Source: Chitinophaga sp. CF418 (lineage in GTDB: Bacteria > Bacteroidota > Bacteroidia > Chitinophagales > Chitinophagaceae). Taken from it: DNA of 64,000 nt. Position 1 is the stretch's first letter. Each line of letters opens with the position of its first letter. The stretch spans positions 32,384 to 96,383 of the forward strand of contig NZ_FRCN01000009.1 of the NCBI RefSeq assembly GCF_900142925.1, written 5' to 3'. The translations under genes were made by a program, and so were the position numbers. Under the pieces are notes generated by a model, which was not told where the DNA came from, did not search any database, and was given only the letters and a program-made list of their open reading frames with translations. Positions 7,633 to 15,303 of this stretch are shown in pieces.

Positions 7633-8487
7633 TCATAGCGTTCCGTTCAGAAACAGTCTTGCCTGAAGCACAAAATTCTCATGAAACTGATAATGAGAAG
7701 CGTGATTGGAATCAGGATAGATGATCAGCTGTGCGTCGGGTAGATGCTGTTGCAGAATATAAGAATTCACTGTCGGAAAAATAATATCTTCTTTTCCGTT
7801 AACGACAAGGACCGGATGAGCAATTTTGCCGAGATATTCATAAGAACCCTCCCGTTTTTTACCCCATTCGGAAATGGCCGCAAGCTGCGCAGGAATAACT
7901 TTGTCACTGATTGGAAGGTCGCGGTCTTCTTTTCTTGATCTGATGCGTTCCAGGAAACGCCATCCTGCTGCCTGGCTGGATGCTGTGGGGGCAAAAAAGG
8001 TATCGAGCAATAATTCATCCGGCTGATTGTATTGCTTATCGAATAATGCCCATACCTGTGGCAGGAATGTTTCCAGTCCTTCACCACCCCTGGGACCTGA
8101 ACCCACCAATATAATACGGTTGACCAGTTCAGGATGGTCTGCAGCCACTTGCTGGGCTACAAAACTACCCATGGAAAAGCCGAACAGGTCCACTTTCTTC
8201 AGTCCAAGGCTGTCAATAAAAGCCACTGCATCTTTGGCTATTTCAGCAGTAGTGGTGGCAGGTTCTCCTTCGGAACCGGCAATGCCACGGTTGTCAAATA
8301 TGATGATCTCACGTTCTTCCGAAAGAGGATCCAGTACAGCAGGGTCCCAATTGTCCAGCGTTCCCGTAAAATGCTGAAAGAATACTAATGGCAGGTTATT
8401 CTTGTTGCCAAAGCGGCGGTATGCAAATTTTACGCCTGCAACATCCACAAACAGGGTAGGTGCAGTTAAAGTCTTGTAAGTACTCAT
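7633..8487 (-). CDS. Alpha/beta-fold hydrolase
   Basis: A 284-residue cytoplasmic hydrolase. The oxyanion strand (PLVFFQHFTGTLDNWDP), the nucleophile elbow GFSMGS with Ser105, a likely acid in VVNGKEDIIFP, and the catalytic His in YPDSNHASH form a complete triad. It resembles the esterase/haloperoxidase-like branch that often lies beside TetR regulators. No signal peptide is present. It is divergent from TetR 8780-9376, and a perfect TetR-type palindrome lies in its promoter region, so it is probably induced by the ligand of that repressor. The substrate cannot be read from sequence. Confidence 0.88.
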   Translation of the reverse strand: MSTYKTLTAPTLFVDVAGVKFAYRRFGNKNNLPLVFFQHFTGTLDNWDPAVLDPLSEEREIIIFDNRGIAGSEGEPATTTAEIAKDAVAFIDSLGLKKVDLFGFSMGSFVAQQVAADHPELVNRIILVGSGPRGGEGLETFLPQVWALFDKQYNQPDELLLDTFFAPTASSQAAGWRFLERIRSRKEDRDLPISDKVIPAQLAAISEWGKKREGSYEYLGKIAHPVLVVNGKEDIIFPTVNSYILQQHLPDAQLIIYPDSNHASHYQFHENFVLQARLFLNGTL

Positions 8488-8675
8488 TTTATCTAACTAT
8501 ATTATCGTGTTTGGATTTGAGATAGTCCCTTTTAAGAACTCCTTTCTTGCTATTCTGATAGTTTTGGTCTGCCGGGATAGTTGATCAGGCTTAGCCTGGC
8601 AGAGCTGCGTATTGTTGTACGCGTTATTACTTATTGTTTACTGTATCACAGCTATGATTGACGATGTAAATATAT

Positions 8676-8693
8676 AATGAACGATCGTTCATT
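8676..8693 (-). promoter_or_regulatory. TetR-type operator, perfect 18-bp palindrome
   Basis: AATGAACGATCGTTCATT is perfectly self-complementary and lies 188 bp before the hydrolase start. On the minus strand it is followed by TATATTTA, a near -7 element. A second copy is 55 bp away at 8731. Confidence 0.75.
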
Positions 8694-8730
8694 TGTGCGG
8701 ATGGGGTATTATTTTACGTGGAAATGACAA

Positions 8731-8757
8731 AATGAACAATCGTTCATTCTATATTTG
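8731..8757 (+). promoter_or_regulatory. Second operator copy and -7 element of the TetR gene
   Basis: AATGAACAATCGTTCATT (8731-8748) repeats the palindrome at 8676 with one base changed. TATATTTG (8750-8757) follows directly as a consensus -7 element, so a bound repressor would sit on the promoter of its own gene, which starts at 8780. Confidence 0.75.
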
Positions 8758-8779
8758 TAAAGACAAAAATCGATCAGGA

Positions 8780-9376
8780 ATGAACAAAGCGGAGAAAACC
8801 AGGCAATTTATTATTGAAAAGACAGCACCACTGTTTAATACAAAAGGCGTCGCTGCCACGGCAGTTACTGACATTATGGAAGTGACGCAGATGGCAAAAG
8901 GGAGCCTTTACGTCCATTTTCAAAATAAGGAGGAGCTGTCTTATTGTGCGGTTGACTGGAATCTGAAACAGTTCATGGATAAAATATCTGCAGAAGCAGA
9001 AAAATATACCGGTGCGAAGGAGAAATTTTTTGGTCTGCTGGACTATTTAAGTGATCCACTTAATCCGCCGGTACAAGGTGGTTGCCCCATGATGAATTTT
9101 GGTATGGAAGCGGATGATACCAGCCCGGTGATCAGGGAGAAAGTACATCAGACTATTTGTACAGTTCAGCAGGGAATGGTGGATATCCTGGAGCAGGGAA
9201 TGGCGGACGGAATATTTAACCCCAACTGGAATTACCGTGAGTTTGCCCTGAAAGCATATGCCATGATAGAAGGGGGGATATTGGTTGCCCGGGTTTCAAA
9301 AGATATTACCCAGATGAAAATGCTGGTTGACATTCTGAAACGTGAAATAGATGAACAAACCATCGTCCGGAAATAG
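8780..9376 (+). CDS. TetR/AcrR family transcriptional regulator
   Basis: A 198-residue repressor. The HTH is at about residues 8-52 (ATAVTDIMEVTQMAKGSLYVHF, preceded by LFNTKGVA). The ligand domain carries VQGGCPMMNFGMEADDTS with Cys102, the same motif as in TetR 5520-6122, so the two are related sensors. The start at 8780 (MNKAEKTRQF) is chosen because the upstream in-frame codons overlap the operator and -7 element. It likely represses itself and the divergent hydrolase through the paired palindromes at 8676 and 8731. Confidence 0.9.
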   Translation: MNKAEKTRQFIIEKTAPLFNTKGVAATAVTDIMEVTQMAKGSLYVHFQNKEELSYCAVDWNLKQFMDKISAEAEKYTGAKEKFFGLLDYLSDPLNPPVQGGCPMMNFGMEADDTSPVIREKVHQTICTVQQGMVDILEQGMADGIFNPNWNYREFALKAYAMIEGGILVARVSKDITQMKMLVDILKREIDEQTIVRK

Positions 9377-9457
9377 CGTCAAAGCGCAGACATCATTATT
9401 TTAACAAGTCGTTGTATGTGAACGGCACTTACGGTAAGAAAAAAGGACAACCAGCGT

Positions 9458-10060
9458 ATGGACAGAATTGAACGATTGAAGAACGTCATTCATCAGTTGT
9501 CTGATATGGATGAGGAGAGTTTTGCTATATCAATTCCTTACTGGCAACATCGGTCTTATAAGAAAGGGGAATTCTATAATGAGTATAAAAACGTCTGCAA
9601 ATATCTCGGTTTTGTGCTCTCAGGTGTTTTTCGCGTATACAAATATCATGAGCTGTCCGGTACGGAAAGGAATATGCTTTTCTTTACCAGTGACCAGTTT
9701 ATGAGTTCGTTCAAAAGTTTTTTAAGCCAGACAGGCTGTGAATATTTTACAGCATCAATGGCTGAATCGGAGATCATGTACATTCATTATGATGATCTTC
9801 AGCACCTTTATAAAACCTCACCAGCCTGGGAACGCTTCGGCAGAATATTCGCTGAGTCGGCGCTTAACGTTGTCATGAGTAATACGGAAGGTTTTCTGTT
9901 TAAAACTCCGGAAGCCAGATATGCAGAAATGCTGAAGTTACATCCTGATATTGTTCAGTCTGTGCCTTTATATCATATCGCATCCTACCTCGGCATAGAA
10001 GGTCCATCACTAAGCAGGATCCGGAAACGTATATTGCAGAAGCAGCAATCTCTGAGATGA
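9458..10060 (+). CDS. Crp/Fnr-family cyclic-nucleotide-domain regulator
   Basis: A 200-residue protein with the Bacteroidota Crp-like layout: a beta-roll domain at about residues 20-125 (KKGEFYN, CKYLGFVLSGVFRVYK, GTERNMLFFTSDQFMSSF) and a C-terminal winged helix where LYHIASYLGIEGPSLSRIRKR is the HTH. The Arg and Glu residues needed to bind cAMP are not evident, so the ligand may be different or absent. It sits 81 bp after the TetR gene and 103 bp before an alpha/beta hydrolase, which it may control. Confidence 0.85.
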   Translation: MDRIERLKNVIHQLSDMDEESFAISIPYWQHRSYKKGEFYNEYKNVCKYLGFVLSGVFRVYKYHELSGTERNMLFFTSDQFMSSFKSFLSQTGCEYFTASMAESEIMYIHYDDLQHLYKTSPAWERFGRIFAESALNVVMSNTEGFLFKTPEARYAEMLKLHPDIVQSVPLYHIASYLGIEGPSLSRIRKRILQKQQSLR

Positions 10061-10084
10061 TATATTGTTGTTCCGGGTACATTG

Positions 10085-10133
10085 TAATTTTAACTTCGGT
10101 TAAAATTATCCATTGTTTTCAAAGATAGTTTTG
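10085..10133 (+). promoter_or_regulatory. Inverted repeat and promoter before hydrolase 10164
   Basis: TAATTTTAAC-TTCG-GTTAAAATTA (10085-10108) is a perfect 10-bp inverted repeat. TAGTTTTG at 10126-10133 fits the -7 consensus, and the repeat covers the expected -33 position. It lies between the Crp-like gene and the hydrolase, so it may be the binding site of that regulator. It has no T-run and so is a poor terminator. Confidence 0.5.
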
Positions 10134-10163
10134 TGTTGCCTTTATAAGCAGGCAACATAAATT

Positions 10164-10976
10164 ATGAATAAAATAATGTTAATGCTGCTATTTGCAGTTA
10201 GTTACAATGTGGTACTTTCATCATGTTCAAAAGATGATGATCATGTAAGTTTATCGTCTAAAACTTATGTACTTGTACACGGGGCATGGCAGGCGCCGTA
10301 TGTTTGGGATTCCGTAAAGCTGGGCCTTGAAAGGGAAGGGCATAAGGTGATCGTTGTAACATTGCCAGGTCATGCTGCTGACCAGACCGCACCTCAAAAT
10401 TTAACTATTGATGTTTACAGGGATAAGGTCATTGATGCATTGTCGAAAGTAAATGGTAAAGCTATTCTCGTAGGCCATAGTCTGGGGGGTGTTGTTATTT
10501 CAGCTGTGGCTGAACAGGTGCCCTCAAAAATTGAAAAATTGGTTTACATAGGTGCTTTCCTGCCCGCTAGTGGCCAATCTTTGTTAGATATTGCACAAAC
10601 AGATGCCGGTTCACAGCTAGGCAAATCACTGTTGCCTTCATCTGATCAACTGACGCTCGATGTCGTACATGAAAACATTGTTGATATCTTTATCCAGGAC
10701 GGTTCAGAAGAAGTGAAACAACGCTTACTGAGCAATTACAGGGTTGAGCCGGCAATACCTTTTACGAATAAGGTAATACTTACTGATGCAAAGTATGGCT
10801 CAGTTCCTAAAGTATATATAAAGACCTTACAGGACCATGTAATATCACCTGCTTTGCAGGACCATATGGCCGCTGCAGCTGGTATTAAATCCCTTTATCA
10901 GCTTAATACCAGCCATTCTCCGTTTTTATCAAAACCGGATTCAGTAACCGTACTATTAACAAAGATCGCACAGTAA
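10164..10976 (+). CDS. Alpha/beta-hydrolase lipoprotein
   Basis: A 270-residue lipid-anchored hydrolase. The signal ends in the lipobox LSSC (Cys20), followed by an acidic SKDDD. The fold motifs are YVLVHGAWQAPYVWDSV (oxyanion region), VTLPGHA, the nucleophile elbow VGHSLGG, and a catalytic His in LNTSHSPFLSKP. The HGAW and GHSLGG pattern is that of the esterase branch that includes plant methylesterases and bacterial EstC-like enzymes. It acts in the periplasm or at the outer membrane. It is convergent with the LacI gene and their stops are 2 bp apart. Confidence 0.85.
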   Translation: MNKIMLMLLFAVSYNVVLSSCSKDDDHVSLSSKTYVLVHGAWQAPYVWDSVKLGLEREGHKVIVVTLPGHAADQTAPQNLTIDVYRDKVIDALSKVNGKAILVGHSLGGVVISAVAEQVPSKIEKLVYIGAFLPASGQSLLDIAQTDAGSQLGKSLLPSSDQLTLDVVHENIVDIFIQDGSEEVKQRLLSNYRVEPAIPFTNKVILTDAKYGSVPKVYIKTLQDHVISPALQDHMAAAAGIKSLYQLNTSHSPFLSKPDSVTVLLTKIAQ

Positions 10977-10978
10977 CT

Positions 10979-12031
10979 TTATTTATTTCTCAATTTTGAT
11001 GGCGATACAGTTGACTCGCGAACAATAAGTTTCGTGGGCAACTGTATCGTAGGCGCTTTCTTGATAGTATAATCATTTTTAACCTTCGCTTTTAATTCCT
11101 GCAATAGCATCTCTGCGGCAGTACGACCAATATCAGCAGTGGGCTGCGCTACTGTTGTAAGACCAGGATATACCAGCTGCGCCGAGAAGTCATTGCTGAA
11201 ACCGACAATGGCAATGTCTTCAGGAATTCTTAATCCCTTTGCTTTTACTACTTCCATAGCTGCAATAGCAGTAGGATCATTGATGGCGAACAAGGCATCC
11301 GGCGGGGTGGCCAGGTCCAGGAAGTGTTTCATGTAGATCTTCACCTTTTCTGTGGTCAGGTCGTATGACAATACAAGATCAGGATTGTAAGGGATGTCAT
11401 GTTTCTTCAATGCATCAAGGTAACCCTGTCTGCGCAAACGCGTATTTACCAGTGATTCCGGCCCTGCCAGATGAGCGATGCGCTTACGCCCTATGGCAAT
11501 AAGGTGTTCCACTGCCTGGAAGGCAGCTTCATAATCGTTGACCACCACATTCGGTACATTCATATCGTCTGGTACACGGTTGAAGAACACCAGTGGCACG
11601 CCTCTCCGCTGCGCCAGCGTAAAGTGATCGAAATTACGCGTCTCTTTTGTATGCGATACAATGATACCATCCACACGATAAGACAGCAACAGCTTCATAT
11701 TGGATACTTCTGATTCATAGGATTCATTCTGCTGACAGATCACCACATTGTAACCCGCCGCCTGCATCACATCCTGCACGCCTACAATAACAGATGGGAA
11801 ATACGTAGACATAAACTCAGGCACCATGATACCGATGGTATTGGTGGTGTGTTTGCTGAAGCCCAGCGCCAGCGAGTTACGCTGGTATTCCATGGAACTG
11901 GCCAGTTCAAGCACCGCCTTGCGGGTGGGCTCCTTTACGTTGGGATGACCCGTGAGCGCCCGGGAAACCGTGGATTTGGAGATGTTCAATTGACGCGCGA
12001 TATCTATAATGGTCGTGTACTTCGACTTCAT
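10979..12031 (-). CDS. LacI-family regulator of the downstream PUL
   Basis: A 350-residue regulator. The N-terminal LacI HTH reads TIIDIARQLNISKSTVSRAL, with a hinge near residues 50-60. A periplasmic-binding-like domain (about 62-340) includes IGIMVPEFMSTYFPSVIVG, DGIIVSHT and AIVGFSNDF, and the family C-terminus PTKLIVREST ends it. It is divergent from SusC (12257) across a 225-bp region with two operator-like palindromes. It most likely represses or activates the PUL in response to a sugar released by the locus. Confidence 0.93.
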   Translation of the reverse strand: MKSKYTTIIDIARQLNISKSTVSRALTGHPNVKEPTRKAVLELASSMEYQRNSLALGFSKHTTNTIGIMVPEFMSTYFPSVIVGVQDVMQAAGYNVVICQQNESYESEVSNMKLLLSYRVDGIIVSHTKETRNFDHFTLAQRRGVPLVFFNRVPDDMNVPNVVVNDYEAAFQAVEHLIAIGRKRIAHLAGPESLVNTRLRRQGYLDALKKHDIPYNPDLVLSYDLTTEKVKIYMKHFLDLATPPDALFAINDPTAIAAMEVVKAKGLRIPEDIAIVGFSNDFSAQLVYPGLTTVAQPTADIGRTAAEMLLQELKAKVKNDYTIKKAPTIQLPTKLIVRESTVSPSKLRNK

Positions 12032-12070
12032 ACGTGGACGATTTTAGTGAACGGGGATATAAAAATAAGC

Positions 12071-12107
12071 TTTTGGGAACTATCCCAAAAAATTGGAACC
12101 GTTCCCA
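12071..12107. promoter_or_regulatory. Two candidate LacI operators between LacI and the PUL
   Basis: TTTTGGGA-ACTA-TCCCAAAA (12071-12090) is a perfect inverted repeat. TTGGAACCGTTCCCA (12093-12107) contains GGAAC-C-GTTCC, a palindrome of the usual LacI-family type. They lie side by side 40-76 bp from the LacI start and about 150 bp from the SusC start. Confidence 0.65.
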
Positions 12108-12256
12108 TCAAAAAAACTCCTGAAAATATTTTGATCCATCAAATTGTTTGTGAAAATTTGAACCATCTTAATTCCATGTTACGTAGAAAATGCCGGTAAA
12201 TACAGCATTCTGGTACTATTCATTTTATGCCGGCTTAACAACCTAGAACCACAGTT

Positions 12257-15200
12257 ATGAAAAAACACGTTATTCATTTCATGGGAATTTTCCCAATCTT
12301 ACTGCTCCCAATAATTGCCTTTTCGCAGCAGTTGACTGTGAAAGGGAGGGTAACGGGCGCTGAAAACGGGGAGGCGCTGCCAGGGGTTACGGTCAGGGTA
12401 AAAGGGGCCGGCACAGGAACAGTGTCCGGGCCGGATGGCGCTTATTCATTGTCGCTTAAACAGGCAGACGTTTCACTGGTTTTCACTTTCACGGGATACG
12501 TCACGCAGGAGATACCTGTTGCGGGCAGGAGTCAGCTGAATGTGGTGCTGCAGGCCAGTAAAAAAGATCTTGATGAGGTGGTGGTAGTGGGCTATGGTAC
12601 ACAACAGAAGGCAAATGTGGCAGGTGCGATTGCGTCTGTCAAAACAGCTGATCTGAAACAGACGCCTATCTCTAATGTGGTACAGGGCTTACAGGGGCGT
12701 GTATCTGGTGTGCAGATCACACAGAACTCCGCAGCCCCGGGAGGCAGTATTAGTATGCGCATCAGAGGTGTGAACTCTATCAATGGTACTTCGGAGCCGC
12801 TTTATGTAGTGGATGGTGTACAGCTGTCAAATTCCGGTGGAGTTAACGATGTTAGTTCCCTGTCCATCGTCAATCCCAATGATATAGAATCTGTCGCGGT
12901 ACTGAAAGATGCTTCTGCTACGGCTATCTATGGTGCGAGAGCGGCGAATGGAGTAGTGTTGATCACCACTAAACGCGGTAAGGCCGGTAAGACGGTGGTC
13001 AGCTATGATGGCTATTACGGTGTACAGAAAACTACCCGGAAAATGGAGATGATGAACGCGGCTGAATTTGCCGCGCTGGAGAATGAAGTGTTCAAGACGA
13101 ATATTTATGATAATCCTGCTGCACTGGGTGAGGGGGTGGACTGGCAGGATCTTATTTTCCGCGATGCACCTATGCAGAATCACCAGGTCACAGTAGCAGG
13201 CGGTTCGGAGAAAACACAGTTTGCCCTGTCTGGTAACTATTTCAAACAGGAAGGTGTGGTGATCAACTCTGACTTTACCCGTTATTCTTTCCGCCTGAAT
13301 TTTGATCACCGGGTCAATGACCTGCTAAGGGTAGGGGCCAGTATCCTGACCAGTTATGTCGTGAATAACTCGATCCCTACGGGGGCTACCAGCATTGATG
13401 CGGGAGTGATTACCCAAAGCATCCTGGGGGCTGCTATGGGTGCGCCGCCTACCTTAAAGCCTTACAGGGAAGACGGCAAAATATGGCCCTTTGGTGATCA
13501 GGAGAATGGCCGTTACCGCGAGGTAGTGAATCCCATAGGCCTGTCTATGATCCTCAACAGGGATAAGATCAACAGGACGCTGGGAAATATTTATGCAGAG
13601 ATCAGTCCTCTGAAGGGACTTACCTATCGTGCTAACTTCAACCCTGTATTATCAGGATCGCTGAACGATTATTATTCTCCCCGCGCTATTATGAACAGCG
13701 GCGATCTTGCTGCCGGTGGTGGTACTGCGGGAAAGACCAATGCAAACACTATTGTTTTACTGCATGAAAGCATCATTACATACGAAACGCGTATTGCAAA
13801 AGAGCACTCACTGAAAGTGACTGGTCTGTTCGCTACGCAGGCCAATAGCTCCAACTCCAATACGATCAGCGCCAGTAAATTTCCTAATGACGCCACCCTC
13901 AACGAAGCGGTGCAGCTGGCCACGGAAAGGACGGTGGGCAGCGGCCGTTCCAGGGATAGGCTGGACTCCTACATGGGACGTATCAACTATGGCTTCCGCG
14001 ATAAATATATGCTGGACCTGATTGCCCGTGTGGATGGTTCTACGAAGTTCGGTAAGAATAATAAATACGGTTTCTTTCCTGCAGCTGCTATCGCATGGCG
14101 GGCTTCGGAAGAACCCTTTATGAAAGGCAGCAATACTATCAGTAATCTGAAGTTCCGATTCAGTTATGGTTTGACGGGTAATGCAGGTGCTATCGATGCG
14201 TATAAATCGCTGTCTCTACAGGGTACTACCGGCATGTATTATTTTAATCACGCAGCCATGACCGGTATCAGGCCTACAGGTATCGCCAATGAGGACCTGA
14301 AATGGGAACGCTCTCTTCAGGCTGACTTCGGCTTTGACCTGGGATTATGGAAAGACCGCGTAAACGTCACAGCGGATATCTATCATAAGAAAACAGACGA
14401 TCTGCTTTTTGTGAAGACATTGCCTGGTTCTTCAGGATACAATGAAGTGACCGGCAACTTTGCAAGTATGGAAAACAAGGGTATAGAGTTGTCAATGGAT
14501 GCGATCATTCTCGATAAAGCAGTAAGATGGTCTGTGGCAGGAAACATCTCCCTGAATCGAAATAAACTGACCAGACTTGACGGCGGACTAACAGAATATG
14601 CGGTGAGTAATTACCAGGTAATGAGAGTAGGCGAGCCCCTGGGATTGTTCAAGACCTACATGTTTAATGGCATCTACCAACAGGATGAAACTGTGCTGGA
14701 AGGCTCCGGTAGCCGTATTGGCGGGGTAAAGGTAAGGGATCTCAATAAGGATAATGTGATCAGCGCCAGCGACCAGGAAATTGTAGGGAATGCCAATCCT
14801 TCCTTCATCTATGGATTTTCCACTAACCTGAGTTTCAAACGTTTTGATCTCAGTGCATTCTTTGCCGGTACACAGGGGAATAAGGTGTACAATCTTGTAC
14901 GTTATTCCTTCGAGAACCCGCTGGGCAGCAGGAATATGTACAAAGCGCTGGTGAATCGCTGGTCAGCTACGAATCCCAGTAATGAATATGTAAGCGGTTT
15001 CCAGGGAGGACGCATTCCGCTGACAGACCGTTTCATGGAAGACGGCTCCTTCCTGCGTTGCAAGAATATCACGGTAGGATACCGTTTACCAAAGATCAGG
15101 AATATCAGTTCTGCAAGGGTATATGTAAGTGCGAACAACCTGTTCACCATCACTGACTATACCGGTTTTGATCCGGAAGTGAACACGTTTGGCAACTCCA

Positions 15201-15277
15201 ACAAACAGATAGGAGTGGACAACCTTGTGTATCCCACTGCCCGTTCTTTCCTGCTGGGACTGCAGGTAGGTTTCTGA
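12257..15277 (+). CDS. SusC-like TonB-dependent outer-membrane transporter
   Basis: A 1006-residue glycan importer. After a signal peptide (ending FSQQ), a carboxypeptidase-regulatory-like domain (about 25-105, VKGRVTGAENGEALPGVTV) is followed by the SusC linker DLDEVVVVGYGTQQK. The plug domain contains GVQITQNSAAPGG and PLYVVDGVQL, and the barrel ends in an aromatic residue (LLGLQVGF). There is no STN domain, so control is by the adjacent LacI regulator and not by FecR. It starts the PUL operon and is followed by SusD after 26 bp. Confidence 0.95.
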   Translation: MKKHVIHFMGIFPILLLPIIAFSQQLTVKGRVTGAENGEALPGVTVRVKGAGTGTVSGPDGAYSLSLKQADVSLVFTFTGYVTQEIPVAGRSQLNVVLQASKKDLDEVVVVGYGTQQKANVAGAIASVKTADLKQTPISNVVQGLQGRVSGVQITQNSAAPGGSISMRIRGVNSINGTSEPLYVVDGVQLSNSGGVNDVSSLSIVNPNDIESVAVLKDASATAIYGARAANGVVLITTKRGKAGKTVVSYDGYYGVQKTTRKMEMMNAAEFAALENEVFKTNIYDNPAALGEGVDWQDLIFRDAPMQNHQVTVAGGSEKTQFALSGNYFKQEGVVINSDFTRYSFRLNFDHRVNDLLRVGASILTSYVVNNSIPTGATSIDAGVITQSILGAAMGAPPTLKPYREDGKIWPFGDQENGRYREVVNPIGLSMILNRDKINRTLGNIYAEISPLKGLTYRANFNPVLSGSLNDYYSPRAIMNSGDLAAGGGTAGKTNANTIVLLHESIITYETRIAKEHSLKVTGLFATQANSSNSNTISASKFPNDATLNEAVQLATERTVGSGRSRDRLDSYMGRINYGFRDKYMLDLIARVDGSTKFGKNNKYGFFPAAAIAWRASEEPFMKGSNTISNLKFRFSYGLTGNAGAIDAYKSLSLQGTTGMYYFNHAAMTGIRPTGIANEDLKWERSLQADFGFDLGLWKDRVNVTADIYHKKTDDLLFVKTLPGSSGYNEVTGNFASMENKGIELSMDAIILDKAVRWSVAGNISLNRNKLTRLDGGLTEYAVSNYQVMRVGEPLGLFKTYMFNGIYQQDETVLEGSGSRIGGVKVRDLNKDNVISASDQEIVGNANPSFIYGFSTNLSFKRFDLSAFFAGTQGNKVYNLVRYSFENPLGSRNMYKALVNRWSATNPSNEYVSGFQGGRIPLTDRFMEDGSFLRCKNITVGYRLPKIRNISSARVYVSANNLFTITDYTGFDPEVNTFGNSNKQIGVDNLVYPTARSFLLGLQVGF

Positions 15278-15303
15278 TATCTCATTCTTAAAAATGCTTC
15301 AAC

